A stretch of DNA of 64,000 bases, taken from positions 3,038,001 to 3,102,000 of the forward strand of contig NC_015717.1 in the NCBI RefSeq assembly GCF_000253295.1, read 5' to 3'. The position numbers and the translations under genes were made by a program. This document shows positions 27,166 through 38,282 of the stretch, piece after piece; within the stretch, counting starts at the first letter, position 1, and the number at the start of each line of letters is the position of its first letter. The notes beneath the pieces were generated by a model that searched no databases, was not told where the DNA came from, and worked only from the letters and a program-made list of their open reading frames with translations. Origin of the DNA: Hyphomicrobium sp. MC1 (GTDB taxonomy: Bacteria; Pseudomonadota; Alphaproteobacteria; Rhizobiales; Hyphomicrobiaceae).

Positions 27166-27320
27166 CAAATTCGAGATTCCGTCAGTCTGTCGCTGGCTTA
27201 AATTTTTCCGAATGAGGCGGTTACGTCTATTGCCGCGCCGCAGCAATGGCAATCCCCTCAGAACATTCGCACATTAGCACTGAATGTGGCAGCACGTCGT
27301 CCGAGGATGGACGAGTATCC

Positions 27321-28547
27321 TCAGGGGCGTAAGGCCGTTCTTTTGTTGAAGTAAATTTGCACCGCACCGGTGATCGCGTCGGCGACTTTCGACTGCCATT
27401 CCGGTGTCAGCATCTGCTCCTCATCGCTGCGATTGCTGATATATCCCAATTCTACAAGCACGGACGGCGAATCCGTCTGCTTCAGCACCTTGAACGCCGC
27501 CGAGCGGCGGGGTACGCGCGACATCGTAATCTTTTTGCGCAGGTGTTTGGCCAGAAGCTGCGAGAAATCTGAGGAAAAGTTCGAGGTTTCACGTTTCATC
27601 AGGTCGATGAGGATACTTTTGACCTGATCGTCTTTGCCTTCGTCGAGATTTTCGATGCCGGCCAAAAGATCCGAGGCATTTTCCTTTTCAGCCGCAATCC
27701 GCGCCACTTTGTCGGACGCTTTGCTGGACAGCGTGTAGATGGTGGCGCCGCGAATGCTGCTGGCGGCCGTCTCGATGGAATCAGCGTGCAGCGAGATAAA
27801 GAGATCGGCTCCGACCGCGCGGGAAAATTTGAGGCGGTCGTCGAGAGAGATGAATACATCGTCGTGGCGGGTCATCTTGACGTCGTAGAGGCCAGTCTTC
27901 TCCAGTTCGTCCTTGAGTTGCATAGCAACAGCAAGAACAATCGTTTTCTCATTTACATTATTGGGGCCGATAGCGCCGGGGTCGATGCCACCGTGGCCCG
28001 GATCAATCACGATGACGGGCTTGGCGTTGGGCTGCTTCTTATCGGGTGGAGCCTCGAACGCGCTCTCGAAATTCGGCTCCTCAGACGCGGCGGCCATTCC
28101 CGCGCCGGTGCCGCCGCCAAACGATTTTGCGTCGGTCGGCATAAGGGCGATGGCGAGTTTTACGGCCGATGATCCCTTGATCCGCGTCATGTTGGCGGAA
28201 TGGATGACGACGGGGCCTTTGGTATCGATCACGATGCGCGATTTATGCGACGCGAAAAGGCCATAGCGGAACGCCGAGATGAGGCCCGCCCCTTTCTGTC
28301 CTGCCGCAGGGTCCAGGCGAAAATTGACGTCGGGCAGATCTATGACGACACGGTAGGGGCTCGCGAGCGTAAAAGCCTGTGCGGTCACGCCTTCGCTCAT
28401 CGTCAGTTCGAAAATCGTCGAGCGGCCGGTCACCGTCAGGTGGGTTTCGAGCGCATCGGCTGCCATAGCGGGCCGCCCAAGCAACAGGCATAGCACGGTT
28501 GCTACTGCTGCTAGAATGTTCACTAAAGGTTTCCCGGGCGGGCGCAT
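27321..28547 (-). CDS. amiC: N-acetylmuramoyl-L-alanine amidase with AMIN domain
   Basis: Periplasmic zinc amidase that splits daughter-cell peptidoglycan. It has a signal peptide (about 1-29), an AMIN domain at about 35-135 that targets septal wall, a linker, then amidase_3 from VIVIDPGHGGIDPGA, with the second Zn ligand in NEKTIV, FISLHADS, and the catalytic Glu in VLVELGYISN. Length 408 aa. Upstream of and in the same direction as mrcA, so cell-wall synthesis and splitting are probably co-expressed. Confidence 0.94.
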   Translation of the reverse strand: MRPPGKPLVNILAAVATVLCLLLGRPAMAADALETHLTVTGRSTIFELTMSEGVTAQAFTLASPYRVVIDLPDVNFRLDPAAGQKGAGLISAFRYGLFASHKSRIVIDTKGPVVIHSANMTRIKGSSAVKLAIALMPTDAKSFGGGTGAGMAAASEEPNFESAFEAPPDKKQPNAKPVIVIDPGHGGIDPGAIGPNNVNEKTIVLAVAMQLKDELEKTGLYDVKMTRHDDVFISLDDRLKFSRAVGADLFISLHADSIETAASSIRGATIYTLSSKASDKVARIAAEKENASDLLAGIENLDEGKDDQVKSILIDLMKRETSNFSSDFSQLLAKHLRKKITMSRVPRRSAAFKVLKQTDSPSVLVELGYISNRSDEEQMLTPEWQSKVADAITGAVQIYFNKRTALRP

Positions 28548-29338
28548 TGCCGAATTTTCCCCCTTGCTCGCCTTGTGTGCCCGATCCCCATGCCCCGTTA
28601 AATCTTTGTTTTCATTCGTTATATAAAAGGACCATTATCGCCTCACGTTGTCGATCCCGCGCCAGTTTTATAGCACTTGCCAGCGAAGGATCGACCTCGT
28701 AAAGTTTGAAATGTATTCGGTGGCGCCCGAGACACACGCCTAAGTGGCGTAGGTTGAATAGGCGCCTGCAGAACCCAGTCGGCCTGCTGCGGGGCAAAGC
28801 TCTGCTTTCACAGGTAATTGGGCCAGCACGGATGGCACCTGCTTGAGGCAAGCGCACGGGGAGTATCAACGTCGCTCAGCAGGTTTCGGAGCTTTGACTT
28901 CCGAGCCCCCGGCGGCTCATTGTCGGAGTGAACTTACTTTGTGCCGGTCGCCCCGGTTTGTCAGTCGGGTAAAAGCGCGAATTGCTGGGCGGCCCAAAAT
29001 TGATCGACCACGACGCCGCAGGGTGTCGGATTTTTCTCCCCAGCCTGAAGTCCCCCAATTCTGGACACGCAGCTGGGTCATAGACGACAGGCCATGACGA
29101 CAGCTTGCATCATCCAAGACAGCGCCAACGGGATCTCGATCCACCCGGCGTTCGCATGCGTCCCTGCGCGCCACTCGCGCACATCGGGGAACGGGATGGT
29201 GCAGACAGCGGCTCGGCCGCCAGTTCCATCAGCACAATCAACCAAAAGAACGCGCCACAGCGCGATCCTCGCGATCCGTTCCGGCAATTCCGGTTCGAGA
29301 TGCGAGCCGCCGCCCCGGCGCGCCAAGGAAAATAACCT
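28548..29338. other. Long intergenic/leader region between divergent amiC and rne
   Basis: A 791-bp stretch with no convincing gene. The half next to rne has several short GC-rich self-complementary segments, for example GAGCCCCCGGCGGCTC near 28901. It may be a long structured 5' leader, which RNase E genes use for autoregulation in other bacteria. No known RNA family was recognised, and no clear Shine-Dalgarno precedes the rne ATG. Confidence 0.4.
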
Positions 29339-32300
29339 ATGTCCAATACGAAAATGCTCATCGATGCCACGCATCCCGAGGAGACTCGGGTCGTGGTCCA
29401 ACGCAACGGCCGGGTAGAGGAATTCGATTTCGAAAGTGCCGCTCGGAAACTGCTGCGCGGCAATATCTATCTCGCCAAGGTGACGCGCGTAGAGCCGTCG
29501 CTACAAGCGGCTTTCGTCGATTACGGCGGCAACCGGCACGGTTTTCTCGCCTTCAACGAAATCCATCCTGACTACTATCAGATTCCGGTCGCCGACCGTC
29601 AGGCGCTTCTCGATGAAGAAGCCGCCGCTGAAGCCGAGCTCGAAGCCGCCGCCGACCGGCGCGCGGAGGCGCTCGCCCGCAGAAATTCGACACGCGGCGG
29701 TGGGTCGGCCGCCCCTCACGCTGAAGGGGAAGCGACGAACGACGATTTCGCGGAACAGTCCTCTGAGGATTCTGAGGACGGCGAATCCACGCACATCGTC
29801 GATGTCGAAGAAGACGATGAGCACATCGAAGAGATCGGTGGCGACGAAGACGAAGAGCCGATCAAAGTCTTGGCCGTCGCCGTTCCGATGCCGGACGATG
29901 ACGTCATCTCCGAGCCGGTCCGGGCCGAAGCGGCAGACAACGGCGAGTCAAATACCGATCTCGCAGCAAGCGCGTCGTCGGACGAGCCTGCAGCGCAGGC
30001 CGATGCCGATCATGCGCGCGACGAGAGCGACGATCACGATCATCACCATGACGCCGAAGCCGGTTCGGACGTTCACGCTGACGACGATCATGGCTCCGAG
30101 CATGATGAGCACGAGCATGAACACCATGCCGAGCAGCCGCATGTCCATGACCATCACGACCATCATGGCGGCGAGATCGACGACTCGCAGGGCGCGGAGT
30201 TCCACGAGGAAGCGCCGCAACGTCCGCGTCGGCGTCCGCGCAGCTACAAGATCCAGGAAGTTATCAAGCGCCGCCAGATCATTCTGGTGCAGGTTGTTAA
30301 AGAGGAGCGCGGCAACAAGGGCGCAGCGCTGACGACGTATTTGTCGCTTGCCGGCCGCTACACTGTTTTGATGCCGAACACCGCCCGCGGCGGCGGCATC
30401 TCGCGCAAGATCACCAATCCGCAGGACCGCCGCCGTCTGAAGGCCATTGCCCAGGAACTCGAGGTTCCGGAGGGCATGGGCCTCATCATCCGCACGGCGG
30501 GTGCGGCGCGCACGAAGCAGGAAATCAAGCGCGACTTCGAATATCTGCTGCGCCTCTGGGAGAGCGTGCGCGATCTCACGCTGCAGTCGACGGCGCCGAG
30601 CCTCGTCTACGAAGAAGGCGACCTGATCAAGCGTTCCATCCGCGACCTCTATAACAAGGATGTCGAGGAAATCGTCGTTGCCGGCGATGCGGGGCACCAG
30701 GAAGCCGCCGACTTCATGAAGATGCTCATGCCGAGCCACGCCAAAAACGTCGTGGCTTATCGCGAGCCGACGCCGCTGTTCACGCGTTATGGCGTCGAAC
30801 GGCAGCTCAACGCCATGTTCCAGCCGCAGGTGACGCTGCGCTCGGGCGGCTACATCGTCATCAACCAGACGGAAGCCCTCGTTGCGATCGACGTCAACTC
30901 GGGGAAATCGACGCGCGAATTCTCGATCGAAGAAACGGCGCTTGCGACTAACCTCGAGGCGGCCGACGAAATCGCGCGCCAGCTGAAGCTGCGCGACCTT
31001 GCCGGCCTCATCGTGATCGACTTCATCGACATGGAGGAGAAGCGCAACAATCGCGCCGTCGAGCGCCGCCTGAAGGATGCGCTTCGCTTCGACCGGGCGC
31101 GAATCCAGCTCGGCCGCATCTCGCATTTCGGTCTGATGGAAATGTCGCGCCAGCGTCTCAGAACGGGCGTGCTGGAAGGCTCGACGTCGCAGTGTCCGCA
31201 CTGCCAGGGCACCGGCATCATCCGCTCGACGGAGAGCATCGCGCTCGCCGTATTGCGTGGCCTTGAAGATGCGATCACGGCGGGCGCTACAGGTCCGCTG
31301 ACCGCGACGACGACGCCGCCGGTTGCACTCTACATTCTGAACAGCAAGCGCGCCTACGTCACCGACATGGAGCATCGCCACGGTTACTCGGTGACGGTGC
31401 TCGGTAGCGATCGCGTGCAGGGTGCGAACTTCACGATCGAGCGCGGCGGCCCTGCCGTTCCGGTGCGCCGTGTCGAACGTGCTGCCGTCAACATGGACTG
31501 GGGCTTCGACGGCGAGGAAGAAGCACCGACATTCGAAGGCGGCGAGATTGAAACCGTATCGCACGTCGATGACGGCGACGAAGATACCGTGGCCCGTGAG
31601 AATGGTCGTGGCGAGGGCGATGAGTCCGGCGGCCGTCGCGGGCGGCGCAGGCGGCGTCGCGGTCGCGGTGGACGCGAGCGTGGCGAAAGCCGCGAGCGTT
31701 TCAGTTCCGAACCGCGCGGCGAAGACGATCACGGATTTGCGGCAGGTCCGCAGCCGCACGGCGATGATGACGGCGAACAGGGACCGGTCGACGAGGATGA
31801 CCTCGATGCCCAACCGGCATCCGAGGAAGCGGAACTCGGCGAGCACGGCGAAAACGGCGCCAACGGCGAAAAGCCCGCACGGCGGCGCCGGCGCGGACGT
31901 CGCGGTGGCCGTCGCGGTCGGGACCGCAATCGTGAAGGCGGCCCGATGCACGCCGATGATGCCAACGGCGTTGCCGAAGGCGAAGATCACGAACAACTCG
32001 ACAGCGGGGACACCGACGGCGATACCGAGGCTGCCCAGCCGGAAACTTGGTCAAACGGTGGACACATCACCGAGGCGCTGTCGTCGGAAGACGTTGCGAC
32101 GGCTGTCGAACAGCCGGAACTCAAGGTTCCGCGGCAACAACGGCTTTGGGACGTTCCCTCGAAGGCGCAAGACGCGGATGAAGTCGTGATGCTCGAAGGC
32201 ACGGCATCCGAGGTTGCGACGGAAGAACCGCAGCAGGCTGTTGAGGTGCCCGCCGAAGTTCAGGACAGCGCACCTGCGCCGGCACCGCGTCGTCGGCACG

Positions 32301-32434
32301 AGATCGGCTCCAGCGAGCCGCGAATCGAGCGCGTTGTTGTCCGACCAGGCGATGAAGGCTCGGCTACCGATGCCGAAGCTCAGGCTGCCCCGCAGCGCAA
32401 GGGCTGGTGGCAGCGCAAGTTCGGCGGCGAATAA
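29339..32434 (+). CDS. rne: Ribonuclease E with His-rich insertion in the S1 domain
   Basis: Endoribonuclease and degradosome scaffold (1031 aa). The S1 domain is split: it begins at about residues 37-82 and resumes near 303, with about 210 acidic residues between them including an 18-His segment (225-276). The catalytic core shows ALVAIDVNSGKST and VIDFIDME for Mg and the Zn-link CPHCQGTG. Arg-rich blocks (RRGRRRRRRGRG, RRRRRGRRGGRRGR) should bind RNA. The C-terminus RKGWWQRKF matches the GWW motif that docks PNPase in Caulobacter. Confidence 0.95.
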   Translation: MSNTKMLIDATHPEETRVVVQRNGRVEEFDFESAARKLLRGNIYLAKVTRVEPSLQAAFVDYGGNRHGFLAFNEIHPDYYQIPVADRQALLDEEAAAEAELEAAADRRAEALARRNSTRGGGSAAPHAEGEATNDDFAEQSSEDSEDGESTHIVDVEEDDEHIEEIGGDEDEEPIKVLAVAVPMPDDDVISEPVRAEAADNGESNTDLAASASSDEPAAQADADHARDESDDHDHHHDAEAGSDVHADDDHGSEHDEHEHEHHAEQPHVHDHHDHHGGEIDDSQGAEFHEEAPQRPRRRPRSYKIQEVIKRRQIILVQVVKEERGNKGAALTTYLSLAGRYTVLMPNTARGGGISRKITNPQDRRRLKAIAQELEVPEGMGLIIRTAGAARTKQEIKRDFEYLLRLWESVRDLTLQSTAPSLVYEEGDLIKRSIRDLYNKDVEEIVVAGDAGHQEAADFMKMLMPSHAKNVVAYREPTPLFTRYGVERQLNAMFQPQVTLRSGGYIVINQTEALVAIDVNSGKSTREFSIEETALATNLEAADEIARQLKLRDLAGLIVIDFIDMEEKRNNRAVERRLKDALRFDRARIQLGRISHFGLMEMSRQRLRTGVLEGSTSQCPHCQGTGIIRSTESIALAVLRGLEDAITAGATGPLTATTTPPVALYILNSKRAYVTDMEHRHGYSVTVLGSDRVQGANFTIERGGPAVPVRRVERAAVNMDWGFDGEEEAPTFEGGEIETVSHVDDGDEDTVARENGRGEGDESGGRRGRRRRRRGRGGRERGESRERFSSEPRGEDDHGFAAGPQPHGDDDGEQGPVDEDDLDAQPASEEAELGEHGENGANGEKPARRRRRGRRGGRRGRDRNREGGPMHADDANGVAEGEDHEQLDSGDTDGDTEAAQPETWSNGGHITEALSSEDVATAVEQPELKVPRQQRLWDVPSKAQDADEVVMLEGTASEVATEEPQQAVEVPAEVQDSAPAPAPRRRHEIGSSEPRIERVVVRPGDEGSATDAEAQAAPQRKGWWQRKFGGE

Positions 32435-32443
32435 ACAGACGAA

Positions 32444-32470
32444 GGGCCGAGGCATCGCTTGCTTCGGCCC
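32444..32470 (+). terminator. Hairpin after rne
   Basis: A 10-bp stem with one G-U pair, GGGCCGAGGC/GCTTCGGCCC, and a 7-nt loop, 10 nt after the rne stop. No T run follows, so it may stabilise the 3' end as much as terminate. Confidence 0.6.
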
Positions 32471-32668
32471 ATTCCCAAAATCAAAGCTGCTACTGGCCTA
32501 TCTTGCTTCGGACGAGCGCCGTTAGCAGCGCTTACCGCCATGCTGACGCCCTAAACTCGTGAATGTTTATAAGCACCTCGTAGCAACGCATTTGACCCAA
32601 ATAGGGTTGGCGCATACTTTGATTGTGCGTGGCGTCTCGAAACGCTTGTCGAGATCAGGGCACTGCGA

Positions 32669-34078
32669 ATGCCGATATTTTGGAAGTCACTTCCGGCGCA
32701 TTCCAACGCCCGAAGTTTGACGATTTGGATCGTTGCGCTCATCGCATCGCTGTTGACATTAGCCAACGGCACCCGAGCGCAGGGGCTGCCGCTGATCCGC
32801 GACGCCGAGATCGAAGCGCTGCTGCAGGATTATTCCAAACCGATTTTTGAAGCGGCGGGTTTCGGTGGCGGCCGCGTGACCGTCCGCATCATCAATAATG
32901 AAGCCTTCAACGCCTTCGTTCTCGACGGCGCGAACGTGTTCGTGAATACCGGCACACTGATGCAGGCGCAGACGCCGAATGAAGTGATCGGCGTCATCGC
33001 ACATGAAAGCGGTCATATCGCGGGCGGCCACATGGCGGCGCTGCGCTCGCGCATCGCGAAGGATCAAACACGCGCTCTGTTGACGCAGGTTCTCGGCATC
33101 GGCGCCATGGTTGCGGGCGGCGTCACAGGCGGAGATGGCGGACGCGAGACGGCACAAGGCGGCGCTGCTCTTTTGCAGGGCGGCAGCAGCGTCATTCTCA
33201 AGGGGCTTCTGGCCGAGCGGCGATCGCAGGAATCGGCGGCTGATCAGGCGGGCATCAAGTATCTCACGGCCACGAAACAGTCGGGCAAAGGCATGCTCGA
33301 CACGTTCGAGCGGTTCAAGGAACAGGAATATCTATCGGATCAGTTCCAGGACCCGTTCATTCGATCGCATCCTCTGTCGGCCGAACGCCTCGACCGGCTC
33401 AGCCGGCTCGCAACCACAAGTCCGTATTTCAACAAGAAAGACCCGCCGTCGCTGCAGCTTCGCCACGACCTGATGCGGGCGAAGCTTTCGGGCTATCTGG
33501 AATCGCCGGCGACTGTGTTCAATCGCTATCCTGACTCAAATAAGACGCTGCCGGCGCGCTACGCGCGGGCCATCGCGACATTCTTTCGCGGCGGCGGCGG
33601 TGCGCTGGAATCGGCGGTCCAGCAGACCGACAGCATGATCAAGGAAAACCCGAATTACCCGTACTTTTACGAACTTCGGGCCGACTTCCTGATGCGATCC
33701 GGCAAACTCGCGCCTGCGGTCCCGAGCTTGCGGCAAGCCCTGAAACTGGCGCCTAACAGTCCTTTAATCATGGTCGAACTGGCCACGGCGGTCCAAAGCC
33801 TCAAGGGCAGCGATGCGCAAAAAGAGGCTATCGATCTACTGCGGAAATCTCTTATCGAAGACCCGGAAAATGGCCATGCTTACAGGCTGCTCGCAAACAT
33901 CTATTATAAGCAGGGCCGGGGTCCGGAAGCCGACGCCATGACGGCCCAGGCCTACTTCAACGAAGGGAACATAAAAGACGCACAGGTCTTCGCTAAACGA
34001 GCCCAACTGAAATTACGAGCGGGCTCGCCCGAGTGGTTGAAAAACGACGACATCATTAACTACAAGCCGCAAACCTGA
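32669..34078 (+). CDS. M48 metallopeptidase with TPR region (BepA-like)
   Basis: Periplasmic zinc protease of the BepA/LoiP type, implicated in quality control of outer-membrane assembly. A signal sequence spans about 1-38. The zinc motif is HESGH (H112, E113, H116) and the third ligand lies in SQESAADQAG. A Gly-rich, partly hydrophobic segment sits between them. The C-terminal 200 residues are TPR-like helices (PYFYELRADFLMRSGKLAPA). Length 469 aa is as in BepA. It precedes a DsbA-like gene by 37 nt, suggesting a shared envelope-folding operon. Confidence 0.9.
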   Translation: MPIFWKSLPAHSNARSLTIWIVALIASLLTLANGTRAQGLPLIRDAEIEALLQDYSKPIFEAAGFGGGRVTVRIINNEAFNAFVLDGANVFVNTGTLMQAQTPNEVIGVIAHESGHIAGGHMAALRSRIAKDQTRALLTQVLGIGAMVAGGVTGGDGGRETAQGGAALLQGGSSVILKGLLAERRSQESAADQAGIKYLTATKQSGKGMLDTFERFKEQEYLSDQFQDPFIRSHPLSAERLDRLSRLATTSPYFNKKDPPSLQLRHDLMRAKLSGYLESPATVFNRYPDSNKTLPARYARAIATFFRGGGGALESAVQQTDSMIKENPNYPYFYELRADFLMRSGKLAPAVPSLRQALKLAPNSPLIMVELATAVQSLKGSDAQKEAIDLLRKSLIEDPENGHAYRLLANIYYKQGRGPEADAMTAQAYFNEGNIKDAQVFAKRAQLKLRAGSPEWLKNDDIINYKPQT

Positions 34079-34115
34079 GCAGCCGGCTGCTTTATCGAAA
34101 AATGAGATCAAATCC

Positions 34116-34973
34116 ATGACCCAGAAGTCTCCTGACCGTAACAGAGCGCGCGCGGCTTCCGCCGGCAAAAAGCTCTCTGTCATCGCGCTCGGATTTGCGT
34201 GCCTGGCATTCGCGGCACTCGCAGCATCGAATTTCGGAAATAGTTCGGCGCACGCCGACACCATCGCGCCCACCGCGGGCGGCAAGGTCTTTACCGACGA
34301 GCAGAAAAAGGCGCTCGGCGACATCATCAGAGACTATCTGATCAAGAACCCCGAAGTCATGTTCGAGGTGCAGAACGCTCTGGATGAGAAGTCTCAGAAA
34401 GAGCAGGAAACCAAGCTCAAAGCCTTCATGGCGAAGAACGCCAAGCAGATCTATCGCGCCCCTGACAGCTCGGTTGCCGGCGATCCCAACGGCGACGTCA
34501 CTGTCGTCGAGTTCTTCGATTACAACTGCGGTTACTGCAAACACGGCCTGCCGGAAGTGCAGAAGCTGATCCACGACGACAAAAAGGTTCGCTTCGTCTT
34601 CAAGGAGCTGCCGATCCTGTCGACGGGCTCAATCGAGGCCGCGAAGGTCGCGCTGGCCGCCAAACGCCAGGGCAAGTACTGGGAGTTCCATCAAGCGATG
34701 CTGGGCTCCAAGGGCGTTGCCAACGAAGCTTCCGCGTTGAAGATCGCGGAATCGCTCGGTCTCGACATGGATAAGGTCAAGGCCGACATGGCAGGCGACG
34801 ACGTCAAGAACGAGTTGCAGAGCGATCTGCTGCTTGCCAAGCAGCTCGGCGTCAACGGCACCCCGCACTTCCTGGTCGGCGACAAGTCGGTGCCCGGTGC
34901 GCCGGATGACCTGCACGACCAGCTTGAGGCGCTCGTCAGCGGCTACCGCAAGACCGGCTGCAACATGTGCTGA
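34116..34973 (+). CDS. DsbA-family thiol:disulfide protein with extra C-terminal CxxC
   Basis: Thioredoxin-fold oxidoreductase exported through a long signal/anchor (about 1-48). An N-terminal helical segment (FTDEQKKALGDIIRDYLIKN) of the ScsC/BdbD type precedes the fold. The active site is CGYC (C138, C141) and the cis-Pro loop is VNGTPHF. The protein ends in GCNMC, a second CxxC (C282, C285) at its extreme terminus, which I do not know from standard DsbA. It could be an oxidase or an isomerase; the pair at the end could act as a shuttle. A strong terminator follows. Confidence 0.88.
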   Translation: MTQKSPDRNRARAASAGKKLSVIALGFACLAFAALAASNFGNSSAHADTIAPTAGGKVFTDEQKKALGDIIRDYLIKNPEVMFEVQNALDEKSQKEQETKLKAFMAKNAKQIYRAPDSSVAGDPNGDVTVVEFFDYNCGYCKHGLPEVQKLIHDDKKVRFVFKELPILSTGSIEAAKVALAAKRQGKYWEFHQAMLGSKGVANEASALKIAESLGLDMDKVKADMAGDDVKNELQSDLLLAKQLGVNGTPHFLVGDKSVPGAPDDLHDQLEALVSGYRKTGCNMC

Positions 34974-35028
34974 GAGTGGCCGAAAATTCTCGTGCCATAC
35001 CAGACATTTAACATCAAAGACACATTGC

Positions 35029-35054
35029 AGTGCGCGGCCATCGCCGCGCACTTT
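35029..35054 (+). terminator. Intrinsic terminator after the DsbA-like gene
   Basis: Stem GTGCGCGGC/GCCGCGCAC (35030-35038, 35043-35051), extended by an A-T pair, loop CATC, then TTTG. It separates the protease/DsbA unit from aroQ. Confidence 0.75.
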
Positions 35055-35136
35055 GCGCATTCGACGAAAGCTGATAGACCCTGGGCCTTCACAATCGGCG
35101 TCGGGCATCAGCTCGGTGCCTTAACGGCCTCCTGAC

Positions 35137-35592
35137 ATGACCTCCCTCGTTTACGTTCTTAACGGCCCCAATCTCAATATGCTCGGCGTCCGCGAGCCCG
35201 AAGTCTATGGCCGCGAGACGCTCGACGACCTGCGCGTGCGCACCGAAAAATCGGCAACGGCGAACGGGCTGGCCATCGACTTCCGGCAATCGAATATCGA
35301 GGGCGAAATCGTCAATTGGGTGCAGGAGGCGCGCGGAAAGGCCAAGGGCATCATCATCAATGCTGGTGGCTATACGCACACGTCGGTTGCCATTCTCGAT
35401 GCGCTGCAGGCCGTCAGCCTGCCGGTCGTCGAGGTGCACCTTTCCAACATCTTCCGGCGCGACGAGTTTCGTCAGCATTCCTACATCTCGCTCGCAGCGA
35501 CGGGGGTGATCTGCGGGCTCGGCGCCAAGGGCTATGAACTCGCGATCGAGGCAATGGCCGACATTCTGAACAAATCCACAGGCAAAGCGTGA
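35137..35592 (+). CDS. aroQ: 3-dehydroquinate dehydratase, type II
   Basis: Third step of the shikimate pathway; small dodecameric flavodoxin-like dehydratase. GPNLNMLGVREPEVYG holds the catalytic loop with the Tyr, NAGGYTHTSVA binds the substrate, and VEVHLSNIFRRDEFR carries the catalytic His. Length 151 aa is typical. It is the first gene of aroQ-accB-accC, an arrangement common across proteobacteria. Confidence 0.96.
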   Translation: MTSLVYVLNGPNLNMLGVREPEVYGRETLDDLRVRTEKSATANGLAIDFRQSNIEGEIVNWVQEARGKAKGIIINAGGYTHTSVAILDALQAVSLPVVEVHLSNIFRRDEFRQHSYISLAATGVICGLGAKGYELAIEAMADILNKSTGKA

Positions 35593-35654
35593 CGTTGCGG
35601 CCAGAGCTTAGGCTATAAGACGCACGCCAACTAAATATCGAGGACACGGGACTG

Positions 35655-36143
35655 ATGAGCGCAAAAGACCAAGGGCCGAAAATGGGAAGCGCCGAAGGTC
35701 AGATGATCCGCGAGCTCGCCGAGCTTTTGAACGATACGGGTCTGACGGAAATCGAAATCGAGAAGAGCGGCCTCAAGATCCGCGTCGCCAAGAAAATCTC
35801 GATCACGGCCGCGGCGCCGCAGGCTTACATGTCTGCGCCGGTTGCAGCCGCAGCGTCGACGCCGAGCGAAGCGAAACCGGCGGCGGGTGCGGGTGATTTT
35901 TCGAAGCATCCGGGCGCGGTCAAATCGCCGATGGTCGGCACGGCCTATCGCTCGCCGGAGCCGGGTGCACCGGCATTCTGCGAAGTCGGGTCCAAGGTCA
36001 ATCAGGGCGACACGCTGCTGATCATCGAGGCGATGAAGACTATGAACCAGATCCCCGCGCCGCGCGCCGGCACGATCAAAGCCATCCTCGTCGAGAACGC
36101 GCAACCGGTCGAGTATGGCGAGCCGCTGATCATCATAGAATAG
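35655..36143 (+). CDS. accB: Biotin carboxyl carrier protein of acetyl-CoA carboxylase
   Basis: Carries biotin between the carboxylase and carboxyltransferase parts of ACC in fatty-acid synthesis. The N-terminal dimer region is followed by an Ala/Pro linker, then the biotinyl domain with EAMKTMNQIPA, in which K128 is biotinylated. Length 162 aa. It lies 62 nt after aroQ and 42 nt before accC. Confidence 0.96.
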   Translation: MSAKDQGPKMGSAEGQMIRELAELLNDTGLTEIEIEKSGLKIRVAKKISITAAAPQAYMSAPVAAAASTPSEAKPAAGAGDFSKHPGAVKSPMVGTAYRSPEPGAPAFCEVGSKVNQGDTLLIIEAMKTMNQIPAPRAGTIKAILVENAQPVEYGEPLIIIE

Positions 36144-36185
36144 AGCGCGCACCGCATACGGCGGTGAAAAGCGCCCGGAGTTCAA

Positions 36186-37526
<1,341 letters not shown>

Positions 37527-37586
37527 GGTTTGCCTCTGCGCGACATGTTCCGCGCGCGTCCGAGAGTTCGCTTGGCAAGTGGCAGC

Positions 37587-38258
37587 ATGGCGTCGCGCGA
37601 CGACCCGATGTTCGAGATAACGCCGCAGGTTCTCCTGAAGGCGTATAGCTGTGGCATTTTCCCGATGGCGGAAAGTGCCGACGATCCCGCGCTCTATTGG
37701 ATCGAGCCGCAGCAGCGCGGTGTGCTGCCGCTCAACGGCCTGCATATCCCAAAGCGCCTCATGCGCACGGTCCGCACCACGCCATTCACCGTCAAGGTCG
37801 ATAACGATTATGACGGTGTGATCGACGGCTGCGCCGCGCCGCGCGCCGGGCGGATGTCGACCTGGATCAACGGCCGAATCCGTTCGCTCTATCGCGAGCT
37901 GTTCGACCTTGGCGCCTGCCACACGGTCGAGGTCTGGAATGGCAACAAGATGGTCGGCGGCCTTTACGGCGTAGCGTTGAAAAGCGCGTTCTTCGGCGAA
38001 AGCATGTTTTCGACGGAGCGTGATGCCTCGAAGATCGCGCTGGTGCATCTCGCAGCGCGTCTCATCAAGGGTGGATTTACGCTGCTCGACACGCAATTCG
38101 TGACGGATCACCTCCGGCAGTTCGGCACGATCGAACTCGACCGGATGACGTTCCAGCGCGAGTTGGAGAAGGCGTTGGGCAAAGAGGCCAACTTCTTCTC
38201 GCTGCCGCGTGACGCCTCGGGGCCGGAGGTTGCTGCGATTTTCGCAGACGCTGGCTGA
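37587..38258 (+). CDS. aat: Leucyl/phenylalanyl-tRNA--protein transferase
   Basis: N-degron enzyme that adds Leu or Phe to proteins with N-terminal Lys or Arg, marking them for ClpSAP. The signature ITPQVLLKAYSCGIFPMAES opens the protein; GGLYGVALKSAFFGESMFS and LLDTQFVTDHLRQFG follow. I prefer ATG 37587 (223 aa) because the core domain starts six residues later; in-frame TTG 37530 and ATGs 37545 and 37608 are alternatives. It follows accC as in many Hyphomicrobiales. Confidence 0.93.
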   Translation: MASRDDPMFEITPQVLLKAYSCGIFPMAESADDPALYWIEPQQRGVLPLNGLHIPKRLMRTVRTTPFTVKVDNDYDGVIDGCAAPRAGRMSTWINGRIRSLYRELFDLGACHTVEVWNGNKMVGGLYGVALKSAFFGESMFSTERDASKIALVHLAARLIKGGFTLLDTQFVTDHLRQFGTIELDRMTFQRELEKALGKEANFFSLPRDASGPEVAAIFADAG

Positions 38259-38282
38259 TCTCTTTACTCGGCTTCGTCCATT

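Noticed and set aside
29948..31996. 682-codon minus-strand ORF
   Set aside because: Complete shadow of rne, with composition mirroring its Arg/Asp-rich repeats; the sense frame has clear RNase E motifs.
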